Source: a virus. From it: 39,696 nt of DNA. Location of the stretch: positions 1 to 39,696 of IMG/VR virus record IMGVR_UViG_3300037070_002001, one strand, 5' to 3'. Shown here piece by piece: positions 1 to 9,027 of this stretch (positions are counted from its first letter, which is position 1; the number at the start of each line of letters is the position of its first letter). The notes below the pieces were generated by a model. That model worked only from the letters and a program-made list of their open reading frames with translations. It ran no database searches and was not told the origin of the DNA. Position numbers and translations under genes: made by a program.

Positions 1-1137
1 AGGATCTTTAAACAGACGATCGCCAGAGATGTATGCGCTATCCCAGCCTGCCCCAGACTTCTGCAAAATCCTTCCGTACTTGGTAAGACTTCTCAGTGAC
101 GGCCCGGTAGCAAGTCCAATCGCATTGACGTTAGCCGCATCGAGGCCCGCATAGACCATGTAATAAGTGCCGGCATCATAAACGAACGATGGGCCGTACG
201 CTGCGTTAGCATCAAACGAACCAGGCGCGCCCTTGTCGAGGATCATGTCCGTTGCGGTGTTAACCGTCCAACCATCGAACGCCTCGGCGGCATACTTAGG
301 CCTTCGCGTAACGGTCAACCCATACTTGCCCGCCAAGTAAGCCTCGACGTTGACAATGTCGATGTTGGCCAGGCACTGCTTATAGACAATGATCTCGGCA
401 ATATCGCCAATGATCAAATTGCCTGTGCCATTTTGCGAAGCTCCGATACAACACACGCCAGGCGGCGTCATGGGGAACCCGTTGGCGCCACAGCCTGGTC
501 CGTTGCCGCCGCCACCCGCAAACGCTCCATTCTGTCTGAGAAGACACTCGACCAGGCCGTTGTTTATTCCCGTACTGTCAAGTTGATTTGCGTTGGCTGT
601 GCCTACAGACCTATAGGTGAGAAGGTCCCAAACATTGATGACGCTGACGCTGTTTGTTAAACTGGTAGTGACACCAAACTTGCCTATACCATGCTTGCGT
701 CCCTGCGCCGCAGTCCCGACGCAGAAACCAAAGGTGCCATTCGCTGATCCATTCTGCTCGCAGAACCATGTTGCGAAATCAACCATCGTGGTCTGACGGC
801 AGACAATGAACACAGTGAAGTAGGCATCCGTGAATTTGTAGTTGCCCGTTAGAAATTGCGTGCCATTGAACCGCACAACTGGCTTGCTGTTGAGACCGGA
901 GGCGACCAACGTCGGCTTCCCGGCGCCGGCTTGCGTAAACGACTGACCCGTCACGGCCGCCCACGTCCCCGACGTGGCGTTGTAGGTATCCGCAGACAAC
1001 CACAAATCCGCACCGGCAACACCACCTGGTGCAAAGCCAGCACTCGGGGGCTGATTGATGCTCGGCGGCGTCTCCGACGGATACGCAAACGTTTGCGGCT
1101 CGTTGATGCTGTCGGGAGTGGTTTCTAATGGTGTCAT
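1..1137 (-). CDS. LamG-like plus beta-propeller surface protein, open at window edge
   Basis: The frame starts at ATG 1137 and stays open to position 1 (379 codons), ending SGDRLFKDP at the edge. The first 35 residues are a Pro/Asn linker with SINEP and SINQP motifs. Residues about 40-260 read as a concanavalin/LamG-like jelly roll (ADLWLSADTYNATSGTWAAV near the start, EIIVYKQCL and VNVEAYLAGKYGL near the end). About 100 residues then resemble the first blade of a GH43/GH32-type five-bladed propeller (YGPSFVYDAGTYYMVYAGLD, IGLATGPSL). The role is probably glycan binding or processing on the virion (inference). The gene begins one base after the TAG of the SPRY-like gene. If the window ends are joined the next codon is TGA, giving a 379-residue product with an incomplete propeller. 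Otherwise the gene continues outside the window. Confidence 0.8.
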   Translation of the reverse strand, partial: MTPLETTPDSINEPQTFAYPSETPPSINQPPSAGFAPGGVAGADLWLSADTYNATSGTWAAVTGQSFTQAGAGKPTLVASGLNSKPVVRFNGTQFLTGNYKFTDAYFTVFIVCRQTTMVDFATWFCEQNGSANGTFGFCVGTAAQGRKHGIGKFGVTTSLTNSVSVINVWDLLTYRSVGTANANQLDSTGINNGLVECLLRQNGAFAGGGGNGPGCGANGFPMTPPGVCCIGASQNGTGNLIIGDIAEIIVYKQCLANIDIVNVEAYLAGKYGLTVTRRPKYAAEAFDGWTVNTATDMILDKGAPGSFDANAAYGPSFVYDAGTYYMVYAGLDAANVNAIGLATGPSLRSLTKYGRILQKSGAGWDSAYISGDRLFKDP

Positions 1138-1138
1138 G

Positions 1139-1888
1139 CTATGATCCCGCATTCCAAGAAACGAAACCGGAAGGTATTGTCTGAGCGAACGCCGTCGCGC
1201 CGAAATTAGCGGTGCAGCTATTGCCACTAAACGACGCCCCATAAGCTGGGAACGCATTCAACCCCGCAGTGAACACCGCGGAAATATCAATACCGCCAAC
1301 GCCAGTCGCCGGATCGTTACCAGCAGATGCGTTCCAAATGCCGGCATCGACCCGCGCCCAGAACCGTTTTGCAGTCATATCAACGGCAATGCAGTGTCGT
1401 TTACTCGCAGTAACCGAACCAACATTGACACCTACACTAGCGCCATTTCGAAATATCCCGCCGTTATCGAAAATACAAATTCCGCCTAAACCATTACCCA
1501 TCCAGAGCGCCAGATCAGCGCTCGACAACGCTATGCCGGCGGCAGATGAGGCCCCGCCTGCAACGGACACATACAAAATCTCGAAATAAATTTTTGCACT
1601 TGTGCGTCCGTTAATGCCTCTAACGCCACCACCTGCCCCACTTGTGCTAGCAGCCGTCAGATTTCCCGCACTCAAGTTAAAATTAGCTGACTTGTCGGAG
1701 GGGTTCCATGTCGTCGGCACAGCGACTATCCCAATCGTCTCGAACACCACCGGCATCCCCGGCTTGCCGACGACTTTCGTCACCGCCACGCCACGGCCGT
1801 TCGTAGCCTCGGTGACCGGCGTGCCGCCAACCGTGCTCTCCACGATCGGCAAGCCGCCTGATGCTACCGTGACAACCGGCATACCCAT
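1139..1888 (-). CDS. SPRY-like virion surface protein
   Basis: 249 residues. The N-terminal 50 residues are a repetitive Val/Gly/Pro segment (GGLPIVESTVGGTPVTEATN, then GRGVAVTKVV). Residues about 65-249 resemble the SPRY/B30.2-like fold seen in some phage proteins: the sample is described by a block YFEILYVSVAGG, a core VDMTAKRFWARVDAGIWN, the segment ADPATGVGGIDIS-like (here NDPATGVGGIDIS), and a closing CTANFGATAFAQTIPSGFVSW. I infer a surface or adhesion role because the gene lies among TIG and LamG genes downstream of portal. Its ATG overlaps the TGA of the previous gene by one base (TGATG), implying translational coupling. The exact function is not recognised. Confidence 0.75.
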   Translation of the reverse strand: MGMPVVTVASGGLPIVESTVGGTPVTEATNGRGVAVTKVVGKPGMPVVFETIGIVAVPTTWNPSDKSANFNLSAGNLTAASTSGAGGGVRGINGRTSAKIYFEILYVSVAGGASSAAGIALSSADLALWMGNGLGGICIFDNGGIFRNGASVGVNVGSVTASKRHCIAVDMTAKRFWARVDAGIWNASAGNDPATGVGGIDISAVFTAGLNAFPAYGASFSGNSCTANFGATAFAQTIPSGFVSWNAGS

Positions 1889-2343
1889 CAGCGTTTCCTT
1901 TTCTTGGGAGCAGTCTTAGCGTCGCCTTCATCGAGGGCCTCGGCTATTTCATCCTCGAGATCATCAGGATCGGCGTTACGGGTAGAGCCAGCCGAGGCGA
2001 ACGTAAAATCCACGGGGTCAGAGATGAGCGATCCATTCTTAACCTGGCACTGCACCACAGTGGGCGAGCTCCACAGCGACGGCTTAACCCCCGTCGATAA
2101 CGTGCTCTCCTCTTCGTTCCAGGTTGTGGGCTCATCGTGACCGGCGAAGAAGATGATGCTGCCTCCGTAAAATCCTTCGCCAGTCACGTCCAACGTAAAA
2201 TCCGGATCACCTATCATGCAACTGGTCGGCTCGATCGAGGCGATGACAGGCTTGCCTACTCCCTCGGGGAGAACAATCCCTTTGATGTTGCTTCCCGGCG
2301 GTTCGTTGATGCTCTCGCTGCGTAGCTCTTCATCCTGTGTCAT
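1888..2343 (-). CDS. IPT/TIG-domain protein, small
   Basis: 151 residues. A short N-terminal tail contains SINEPPGSN. Residues about 33-118 form one immunoglobulin-like IPT/TIG domain, recognisable from IASIEPTSCMIGDPDFTLDV, TGEGFYGGSIIFF, a strand containing DEPTTW, and a last strand DPVDFTFA. The final 30 residues are acidic then basic (DDLEDEIAEALDEG, APKKRKR). TIG and other Ig-like domains on phage heads and tails usually decorate the surface and bind carbohydrate weakly (family knowledge). Assignment to the particle is inferred from position. The start is ATG 2343, three bases after the preceding stop, with a poor Shine-Dalgarno sequence, so expression may depend on coupling. Confidence 0.78.
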   Translation of the reverse strand: MTQDEELRSESINEPPGSNIKGIVLPEGVGKPVIASIEPTSCMIGDPDFTLDVTGEGFYGGSIIFFAGHDEPTTWNEEESTLSTGVKPSLWSSPTVVQCQVKNGSLISDPVDFTFASAGSTRNADPDDLEDEIAEALDEGDAKTAPKKRKR

Positions 2344-2346
2344 GGC

Positions 2347-3225
2347 TCATGTCCAAGTGATGGTGGAGGTGACGCCCATCTGAACGCCTGCGAGCTTGAC
2401 CACAACCGGCCACGTGCCTGCCTGCGCCTTCTTGGCGATCGTCGAGGTAAGGGATGTCGCACTGACAAACGTTGTCGCCTGCTCGACATTGTTAACCCAG
2501 ATCCTGCACTGCGGCGTGAATGCAGTCCCGGTGCACGTCAACAGCGTTGTGCCGGCGCCTGACACCGACGAGCCAAGACCGATCGACACCAGCGCAGGGT
2601 TGGTCGCAGGAGACATGCTCGAGGCGTGCGTGGCATTGGGTCCAGCCAGGATAGAGGCCGCACTCAGCGCCGGGCCGCATCCAACCATCACAGGCGTTCC
2701 GGCCGGATTGGCAACGATCGTGCCTACGCCCGTATATGTTCCAGAGTTGGTCACCCAAGGCGCTACGCCCCACGTCGCAATGGTCTCGGTGCCTGCGCCT
2801 TCGTGCGCGACACTGGTCGATGCCGGCACCAGGCCGGCGGTTGCGCCAGGATAAGTCCCTCTTACAAGGTTGAAGTCCGTGCCGCCGGCCGCGGTAGCCA
2901 CCGTGCCGTGCACCGTTCCATCGCCAGGCGCGGGGTTATCGTCCGTCGATGATACGCCGCCGGCCAGCGCAGAGGTGTTGGCGGCGAACGTAATCAGGGC
3001 TCCGGCCGACCCGTCATCAAAGTATGGCGGCGGGTTAGGATTGACGCCGTAAGGCGATTGTGGAACGCCGCCGGCTCCGTTGGCGGTTCGCGCCGTCATG
3101 TTGAACGGGTTGGCGTAATGCTGCCGGGAATAATTAGGCGGGTTAGGCCCCGTCACTCCAGTGCAACTGAAATTGGTCGGAGGCGTCGGGCTTGGTGGAG
3201 TAACTGTCAGTGCGCTTTGAGCCAT
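2347..3225 (-). CDS. IPT/TIG-domain protein, large
   Basis: 292 residues from ATG 3225, chosen over an in-frame ATG at 3252 because GAGGAG lies at the right distance upstream and the 3252 start would overlap the preceding gene. Residues 1-190 are rich in Gly, Ala, Pro and Thr with no recognised motif. They contain SRQHYANPFNMTARTANGAG and a central strand-rich part. Residues about 205-292 form a TIG-like Ig domain (ALVSIGLGSSVSGAGTTLLT, then CTGTAFTPQCRIWVNN, ATTFVSATSLTSTIAKKAQ and WPVVVKLAGVQMG). The gene lies between the 527-residue unknown and the small TIG gene. It is probably a capsid decoration or head-fibre protein (inference). The C-terminal Ig domain with an unrelated N-terminal part resembles display-type decoration proteins. 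Confidence 0.72.
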   Translation of the reverse strand: MAQSALTVTPPSPTPPTNFSCTGVTGPNPPNYSRQHYANPFNMTARTANGAGGVPQSPYGVNPNPPPYFDDGSAGALITFAANTSALAGGVSSTDDNPAPGDGTVHGTVATAAGGTDFNLVRGTYPGATAGLVPASTSVAHEGAGTETIATWGVAPWVTNSGTYTGVGTIVANPAGTPVMVGCGPALSAASILAGPNATHASSMSPATNPALVSIGLGSSVSGAGTTLLTCTGTAFTPQCRIWVNNVEQATTFVSATSLTSTIAKKAQAGTWPVVVKLAGVQMGVTSTITWT

Positions 3226-3238
3226 GGTGGTCTCCTCA

Positions 3239-4822
3239 TTACCTGTAGTCATCCTGCGCGGCCAGTGATCCCATTACAGCCGCGCCGCCAAGGCCGTACA
3301 TCGGTATTTGCTTGTAGATCAGGCCGCGCTTGACAATCTCCTCACGCGGCATGCCAGTAAGTCTGTGCGTTGTTTCGATCGACTTGTTGATTTGGTTGAT
3401 CATCGGCCCTTCATACCTGAACGGCTTGCCGGTTTCGGCCTCGGTCTTGAGCGCCTTCAGCCCAGCCCAGGCGACATCCTGCATTCCTCGCACGCCGCCG
3501 CTGTTGTGGCCGATCTTGCCGGCCTCCTCGTGCAGCACACGTGTTGCCGGGCCATACCATTGCGGGATTGTCTGCCCCGGCATGATAGCACCAAACATCT
3601 GCTCGTCCATCACGCCGGCATTTACATCACCCAAATAGGCGTTCTGAAAATCGTGACGCTTGGGGTTCTTGACCGGACTGAACCCGTATTGACCGAGATC
3701 GATGTATTTCTGCGCCTGCTCCATGTTGCCGCTGGCGAACCTACCGCCGATCGGGAACGGCATTTGATACGCACGCTCCGGCAATCTCTCCTTAGCCTTA
3801 TTGACGTAATTGGCGTAGTGCGACATCAGGAAATTATCGTACGGGCTGGCGCCACCAGTCGTCGCGGCCATCATCCCCGCGAACTCCTTGGCGAACGCAT
3901 CCCGGCCGCGCTCGTGTCCCAGCTCCTTGATGTACTCGTTCTCGAGCTGCTTCATGAAATACCAGCGATCGGTATCGGGCATGCTCGCGCCCTTCTCGTA
4001 GCCGGCTTGAAGCCTGGCTCGAGCTGCCGGCGTGCCATACATCTCGTCGAACTTGGCAGTGGTTGCGGCCGTCTTTGGATTAGCCGCGGTTCGCGTGTCC
4101 GCAAACGGACCATAGCCGGTAACGTCAGCGCGCTTAGCCGGGTCGAAATACGGCGTATAGCCGTGTAGTTCCATGTCACGCTGGACGATGTTGCGATCCT
4201 TCTGAAATTTCTCGACCTCGGGCAATAGCTTCTTCTCGAGGAAATATCCCGGCTCAGCGTCCTTTGCCAACGCCTCCTCCAGCGTGGCGTATGGCACTTC
4301 CTCCTTTGTCGCCTTGGACAGAAACTTACCTTCGTTCTTTGGATCAGGCATCTTCGCACGCAATGCCGGCGGGCCTACATCAGGATATTGCTCTGCATAC
4401 TGCGGATACGTGTTCCAGATCTTCTCCGCCTTCGCGCGCAGCCTCGGGTCGGCGAATGTATTCGGCCGTATGGCGCCTTGCGCCTGCGGTAATGGCGCCG
4501 CCACTACCGGCTGTTCAAACGCCTCCTTTGACGACGTGTACCACGGTCGATCGCTGGTCACCTTCATGCCGCTTAGTATGCTTCCAGGCGGCACCTCGGT
4601 TTTTAATCCGCCGCCAGCCACACCCATTGCAGCCGCGGTCGCGCGCCCAATGTCGCCCTCGGTGATGTTCACCAACGGGCTCGCAGTCCTGTATTGCACC
4701 GTCTCGTCATATTCCGGATGAACATTGAGGATCTCGCCCAGGCGATTAGCCCAGCCTACGCCGGTCGATTGCTCGAGCGGGACGTCATATTCGTCCTGGC
4801 TTGCGAGAGCGCCCATAGGCAT
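3239..4822 (-). CDS. Unknown head-region protein downstream of portal
   Basis: 527 residues, not recognised. The protein is mostly charged and predicted helical, without a signal peptide. It carries an amphipathic, tyrosine-rich middle part (YDNFLMSHYANYVNKAKERL near residue 350) and ends in a short hydrophobic glycine/alanine segment (MYGLGGAAVMGSLAAQDDYR). The C-terminal GSLAAQDDY echoes the N-terminal GALASQDEY, a small internal repeat. The ATG overlaps the portal stop as TAATG, so the two are coupled. A gene directly after portal may encode a scaffold, a head protease or an internal virion protein. I see no protease motif, and length and composition fit an internal or ejected protein better. 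That is inference. Confidence 0.65.
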   Translation of the reverse strand: MPMGALASQDEYDVPLEQSTGVGWANRLGEILNVHPEYDETVQYRTASPLVNITEGDIGRATAAAMGVAGGGLKTEVPPGSILSGMKVTSDRPWYTSSKEAFEQPVVAAPLPQAQGAIRPNTFADPRLRAKAEKIWNTYPQYAEQYPDVGPPALRAKMPDPKNEGKFLSKATKEEVPYATLEEALAKDAEPGYFLEKKLLPEVEKFQKDRNIVQRDMELHGYTPYFDPAKRADVTGYGPFADTRTAANPKTAATTAKFDEMYGTPAARARLQAGYEKGASMPDTDRWYFMKQLENEYIKELGHERGRDAFAKEFAGMMAATTGGASPYDNFLMSHYANYVNKAKERLPERAYQMPFPIGGRFASGNMEQAQKYIDLGQYGFSPVKNPKRHDFQNAYLGDVNAGVMDEQMFGAIMPGQTIPQWYGPATRVLHEEAGKIGHNSGGVRGMQDVAWAGLKALKTEAETGKPFRYEGPMINQINKSIETTHRLTGMPREEIVKRGLIYKQIPMYGLGGAAVMGSLAAQDDYR

Positions 4823-7152
4823 TACGGCAGCCCTCCCGTGTTGGTCATTTTGAATTGCTGCTGAGCCCTCCGATCGGCTTGCGCTTGTACTTGCATGTTG
4901 GCTTTCATCGAGCTCTGCTGCATCATGGCCTGATGCTTCGCCATCTCCGTTTGAGCCTTCATCGCAGCCTCACGCAGCTTGAGCTCGTGCTCCCTCTGCT
5001 TGTTCACCCCGTCCTGTTGTATCTGTACTATCTTGGCGCGGTGCTCCTGCTGTCGGCCCTGTACTTCCATCTGCTTAGCCTGGGCATCGATTTGGTTGTC
5101 TGCAATCTTGCCCTGATTCTGGGATTGTATCTGCGCAATCTTAACTTGCCTGTCCGCGTCGTCCTTTTGCTTTGCGTAAACCAATTTCATTTGCTCAATC
5201 TGCAACGTGGTCTTGGCGTTCACCGTGGTGGGATCTTCCGCCTTGCCCTGGTCGCCCATTGCCTTGACGTGCTCGACGTACTCGTCGATCGAGCCTTCTA
5301 GCTCGCGGCCGACCCTGAACGGCGCTGTGCCGAACTTGAGGATCTTGCCGCACATATCCGCGGACTGCGGGTCGGCTTGGATCAGCTGACCAAGTTGTGG
5401 GATTAGCCCGCCAAGGACGCCAACAAATTCCGTCCTGCGCTGCTTCTCCGCATCCTCGTCGCCCATCACCGTGCTATCGGTCTCGATATCGAGCACGAAG
5501 CTCTTGACGCGGTTGTTCTGTAGGAGCTCGAGCACTTGCTGAATTGTCGGCTCGTGCTGTATCCGCTGCATTTCCAGCACGCACTTTTCAATCTGCTGGT
5601 TTAGCTGCACCAATTGCTGATCTTGCGGATCTGGCTGCGTTGGATCAGGCGCTTCTTGCTGCGGGGGCGGCCCCTGCTGCTTCATCGTTTGAGCTTGCTG
5701 CATCAGTTGCTGCAACTGACCTTGCACGCCCATCATTTTCTGCTCTTGCATTTTCTGTGTCGGCAATTGCGTCTGCGACATCTCAATGATGGTCTTTTCC
5801 TCGAACTTCTCCGTTATGATTTCACTCGTTACCTCGACTAGATCACGCGCCAACCGCACCAGTTCCTGTTGCTTGTCTCTGATCCTGCTTGATCCGTATT
5901 GTGTCTTGAGTTGCTGGGCGCCTAACGTCTCGTTAGGATCGGTATCACCCCTCATTATGTCGGCCATACCAGTGATTTGATATATATCATCAATGATTTG
6001 TTTTCTTAACATAACAAGCGCTGTTATCGTGGCGCTGATCATTTCGATCGGCATCCACATGATCGGCTCTTTGTTGGCGCCGAACGCCGCCCAATTGGCG
6101 ATTGGCACAATCACAGTGCCAGGCGAGTTCATCGCCAGCGCAGTCTGTATGGCCTCGGCCGCTTCGCCTCCTCCCGCGGGGTAGAACCCCTTGCAAACGA
6201 GCATCTCGCTCAATGCGTGGATCTTGGCTGTTAGGTCGTTGATCTCGTCGAGCTGGTCTCGGTACTGCATGCTGTCCGGCACCGGCACCAGGCTGCCGCG
6301 CTGTATCGTGCCATAGGCCGGCTTGGGGCAAGGAAAGAAGTTTTGCAGCTCGAGATGCGGCTCGTCCTCGTCGAGAATGTCCTCGCAGCCCTCGGACACC
6401 CACAGCACTCTGCGTGAGCCTTTATGCCAAATTTCCCAGAATTTGGCACGCTCTCGATTGTCCGCGCCGCCTACGTTCTTGCTTTCTTTGTCAACGCGGT
6501 ACTCGCAATCCTGATAGGCGTCGCCGCTGTAGTCCTTGAACCTCTCTCTCGCCTCCGATCGCGTTAGGTAGCTCGCCGCGGCGACCCACATAACTTCCCG
6601 CCAGTTGCGGCTGATCGAATGCAGGAAGTCTCGCCGCCCCTTGAAGTCGATGCACACCTTCTCATGGTCGTAGTAGCCCTTGCTGCCGCTCTCATACCGG
6701 CACCAGGCAACGCCGCGGCCGTACAGCGCCAGATCATCGCGCACCAACAGCATCAGATCATTGATACGGGTTAAGTCGAATGCGACGTTGCAGCAGCGCT
6801 CCATCACTTCGGAGGCTTGCTGATAGACGGGCCTTCTGTCCTTGAATTTTGGTGTTACAACGGGGACGGGCGCCTTGGCGTAGATCGCCGGCTTAATAAC
6901 CTCGAGATTGGCCCAAAACATTTGATATTGCTTGGTGCGGCCTAACTTGGTGGAGGACAGCTCCTCAAGGTTGGCGAATAGCCTATCGGTGTTGTCGCAA
7001 TGCTTATTCCAATCCTCGAACGCTTCCTCGCTCTCCTTCAATAAATTCAGCCACGCCTTGGCGCTTTGCGGCTCGAGCGCGGGGTTGTATTCGTGATCCT
7101 CCGATCGAATGTCATCTTCTATCGGCGGTTTGTCAGCGTCATATTCAGCCAT
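4822..7152 (-). CDS. Portal protein (head-tail connector)
   Basis: 776 residues. Portals form a dodecameric ring at one capsid vertex, through which DNA is packaged and ejected. The N-terminal 450 residues are portal-like: YQMFWANLEVIKPAIYAKAP near residue 80, a helical core around VMERCCNVAFDLTRINDLML, a WREVMWV strand, and YRDQLDEINDLTAKIHALSE near 300. Residues about 455-540 are very rich in Gln and Pro. Residues about 640-760 form a long Gln/Lys coiled coil (QIEQMKLVYAKQKDDADRQV), a C-terminal extension compatible with a barrel or crown reaching into the head as in P22 gp1. The neighbours (large terminase two genes upstream) support the call. The start ATG 7152 overlaps the end of the previous gene by eight bases. 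Confidence 0.88.
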   Translation of the reverse strand: MAEYDADKPPIEDDIRSEDHEYNPALEPQSAKAWLNLLKESEEAFEDWNKHCDNTDRLFANLEELSSTKLGRTKQYQMFWANLEVIKPAIYAKAPVPVVTPKFKDRRPVYQQASEVMERCCNVAFDLTRINDLMLLVRDDLALYGRGVAWCRYESGSKGYYDHEKVCIDFKGRRDFLHSISRNWREVMWVAAASYLTRSEARERFKDYSGDAYQDCEYRVDKESKNVGGADNRERAKFWEIWHKGSRRVLWVSEGCEDILDEDEPHLELQNFFPCPKPAYGTIQRGSLVPVPDSMQYRDQLDEINDLTAKIHALSEMLVCKGFYPAGGGEAAEAIQTALAMNSPGTVIVPIANWAAFGANKEPIMWMPIEMISATITALVMLRKQIIDDIYQITGMADIMRGDTDPNETLGAQQLKTQYGSSRIRDKQQELVRLARDLVEVTSEIITEKFEEKTIIEMSQTQLPTQKMQEQKMMGVQGQLQQLMQQAQTMKQQGPPPQQEAPDPTQPDPQDQQLVQLNQQIEKCVLEMQRIQHEPTIQQVLELLQNNRVKSFVLDIETDSTVMGDEDAEKQRRTEFVGVLGGLIPQLGQLIQADPQSADMCGKILKFGTAPFRVGRELEGSIDEYVEHVKAMGDQGKAEDPTTVNAKTTLQIEQMKLVYAKQKDDADRQVKIAQIQSQNQGKIADNQIDAQAKQMEVQGRQQEHRAKIVQIQQDGVNKQREHELKLREAAMKAQTEMAKHQAMMQQSSMKANMQVQAQADRRAQQQFKMTNTGGLP

Positions 7153-7642
7153 CTCTAGCTATTCCCTTGATCTTTTTCCGTTCCTTACGATCGGTGCTTC
7201 CGTTCTTCAGCAACGGGACGACGGCCTTCGCCAACACCTGATGCGTCTTGCGTATGTGGTTCAGATCACCGATGTGCGCGTAGTTGTTCAAGCCTCGCTC
7301 ATTGCGGTTGATGAGAGAGGTCAACTCTCTAATGGCGCCCTCCAGCCTAACAACATCGGTCGATAGCACCGCTACAACTTCCGTTATACTCTTGCGATCG
7401 TGTGCCGACCCGGCAACGATTGTATCCACCGCTGACTTGACCACAGCACCAAAGGATGCGGTTTGATTGGACAGCGACAGATAGCGAGCGTCCAGCCTGT
7501 TAATGCCGGTGATCATGCTCTGCATGTCCTGTTGCTGCTGCGTCGGCTTCTTGACCTTTGCCTCTGTCTTAACGAACGCCTTTCGGAGCTGCGCTCTCGT
7601 TAATTCTTTCATCTTGGACCCTTTCTTGTTTGCTCTCCTCAT
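7145..7642 (-). CDS. Unknown coiled-coil protein between terminase and portal
   Basis: 165 residues, not recognised. It is basic at both ends (MRRANKKGSKMKELTRAQLR; DRKERKKIKGIARDG) and has a helical heptad-like centre (RLEGAIRELTSLINRNERGL). ATG 7642 overlaps the terminase stop as ATGA, which favours this start, although MKEL at 7612 also has a reasonable AAAGGG upstream. The gene overlaps the portal start by eight bases. Its position between large terminase and portal suggests a packaging, portal-assembly or head-completion accessory role. This is inference from position only. Confidence 0.65.
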   Translation of the reverse strand: MRRANKKGSKMKELTRAQLRKAFVKTEAKVKKPTQQQQDMQSMITGINRLDARYLSLSNQTASFGAVVKSAVDTIVAGSAHDRKSITEVVAVLSTDVVRLEGAIRELTSLINRNERGLNNYAHIGDLNHIRKTHQVLAKAVVPLLKNGSTDRKERKKIKGIARDG

Positions 7643-9027
7643 AACACAATCCCCCTGCGTTTATTCTCCGCTGGAGGAGGCAGATACCAACCATCGCGCC
7701 TTGGCCTCTCTACTCGCTTGATCGGCACCGGCCGCCAGGACATTGCGAAGTATCGGAAGCTGTCCGCGGGGTGACTGGCCCAATCGTGTACCTCGGTTGC
7801 TCTGAAGCACTTGCGCTCGTCGTCCCATTCGCGCCTGTACTGCTCGAGCGCCGAGATGCCGCCCTCTTCAGTGCGCGGGTGAAATACGCATAGAGGCAAA
7901 GTTCGCCTAACAGCGTTAATTCCGTCGTGGAGACTAGCGTTGGGCGCCGGCATAGGTCTAAGACCAAGCGCTGACATAGTCTCAACTCGCGTTCGTCCGG
8001 TGCCAAGCTCTCTAACCTTGGCGTCATGAGGGACGTAATCGTAGCCGTGCAGCCATCCTCGAGCGTTCTCGCGCTTGAATATCTCATCTCGCCACCATTC
8101 CAATGATACCGAGTTGTTAGCGAGGTGATCTAGGATTAACACTTGTCCTGATGGCTGCGGTTGAAACCACCACACCGACGTATCATCGGACATGCCCAGA
8201 TCCCAAGAGCGATGCACTGGCACGTCCGCGATCGGCTCGCAGTCTATGATGCGGTTCTCGATGCGCACCTGGCGCATTTCTCGCGCGTAGAACGCGCCGA
8301 TTTGAATCGAGGCGTTCCAGCTGCACATCATCTCCTGTTCGAACAGCGCGTTGCCGTGATCCTCTCCGTAGAGATCGATCAGCTCTGTTCTGGCTTCATC
8401 AAGCGCCTCTGCGGTGAGGGCAAAAGTTTCTGTTGCTGGGAGATGCTCTGCGAACCATCCGGGGGTACGAACAGCATGTTGGTAGAGTTGTAGAAAATAA
8501 TTGCGTCCTCGGGGAGTAGAGATCCAACACGCCCAGCCGTCATTTTCCTCGAGGATGGGTCTATAGAAGCCCCACGCTTCCGGCCGCGCGAGAGCAGCTT
8601 CCGAGAAGACAATACCCGCAACACTTGAACCGAGGCCACTACCTCCTTGCACGATACTGTCTGATCCTGCAACGCTCCATGTTGCTCCGTTGTGGTAACG
8701 GATGAACATGGTGCCTTCGTTGGTGTTAGCGCGGAGATGCTGCGGGAAAGTCTCATCGATGCGTCGCCTTCCTGTATGCGGGTTTACGCTTTCCCATATC
8801 GCACGTCGCGCCATTGCAAACTCTGGTAACAAATGCACATAGTTCGCCGGCCGCTTGATCATTGCCAGCGATGTGGCGTGCAAGCAGACCTCGTCCTTGC
8901 CTGCGCGTCTGTGCCATACAGCGACGGCGCGTTTGCCGTCGCGCATGAGAAAGCGCCAGAGATTTTTCTGATGCGGCCGAGGCGCCCATCCTTGGTACGG
9001 CAGATAGAATTTGGCCGGCTCGTTCAT
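7639..9027 (-). CDS. terL: Terminase large subunit (packaging ATPase-nuclease)
   Basis: 462 residues, the usual length. The protein powers DNA translocation into the prohead and cuts the concatemer. The N-terminal ATPase has a Walker A-like WHRRAGKDE (K44) in which Asp follows Lys, as in many phage terminases of the HRRAGKD type, and a Walker B-like strand VAGIVFSEAAL with E143. A motif III-like ISTPRGRN follows at about 169-176. The C-terminal RNase H-like nuclease shows the first acidic residue in HRSWDLGMSDDTS (D276), a middle HDAKVRE (D336), and the last acidic site in WASHPADSFRYFA (D422). The ATG overlaps the previous gene's stop as ATGA. Portal lies just downstream. Confidence 0.93.
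   Translation of the reverse strand: MNEPAKFYLPYQGWAPRPHQKNLWRFLMRDGKRAVAVWHRRAGKDEVCLHATSLAMIKRPANYVHLLPEFAMARRAIWESVNPHTGRRRIDETFPQHLRANTNEGTMFIRYHNGATWSVAGSDSIVQGGSGLGSSVAGIVFSEAALARPEAWGFYRPILEENDGWACWISTPRGRNYFLQLYQHAVRTPGWFAEHLPATETFALTAEALDEARTELIDLYGEDHGNALFEQEMMCSWNASIQIGAFYAREMRQVRIENRIIDCEPIADVPVHRSWDLGMSDDTSVWWFQPQPSGQVLILDHLANNSVSLEWWRDEIFKRENARGWLHGYDYVPHDAKVRELGTGRTRVETMSALGLRPMPAPNASLHDGINAVRRTLPLCVFHPRTEEGGISALEQYRREWDDERKCFRATEVHDWASHPADSFRYFAMSWRPVPIKRVERPRRDGWYLPPPAENKRRGIVL

Noticed and set aside
3308-4168. 286-codon plus-strand open frame
   Set aside because: Shadow of the 527-residue protein downstream of portal; composition and start signal are poor.
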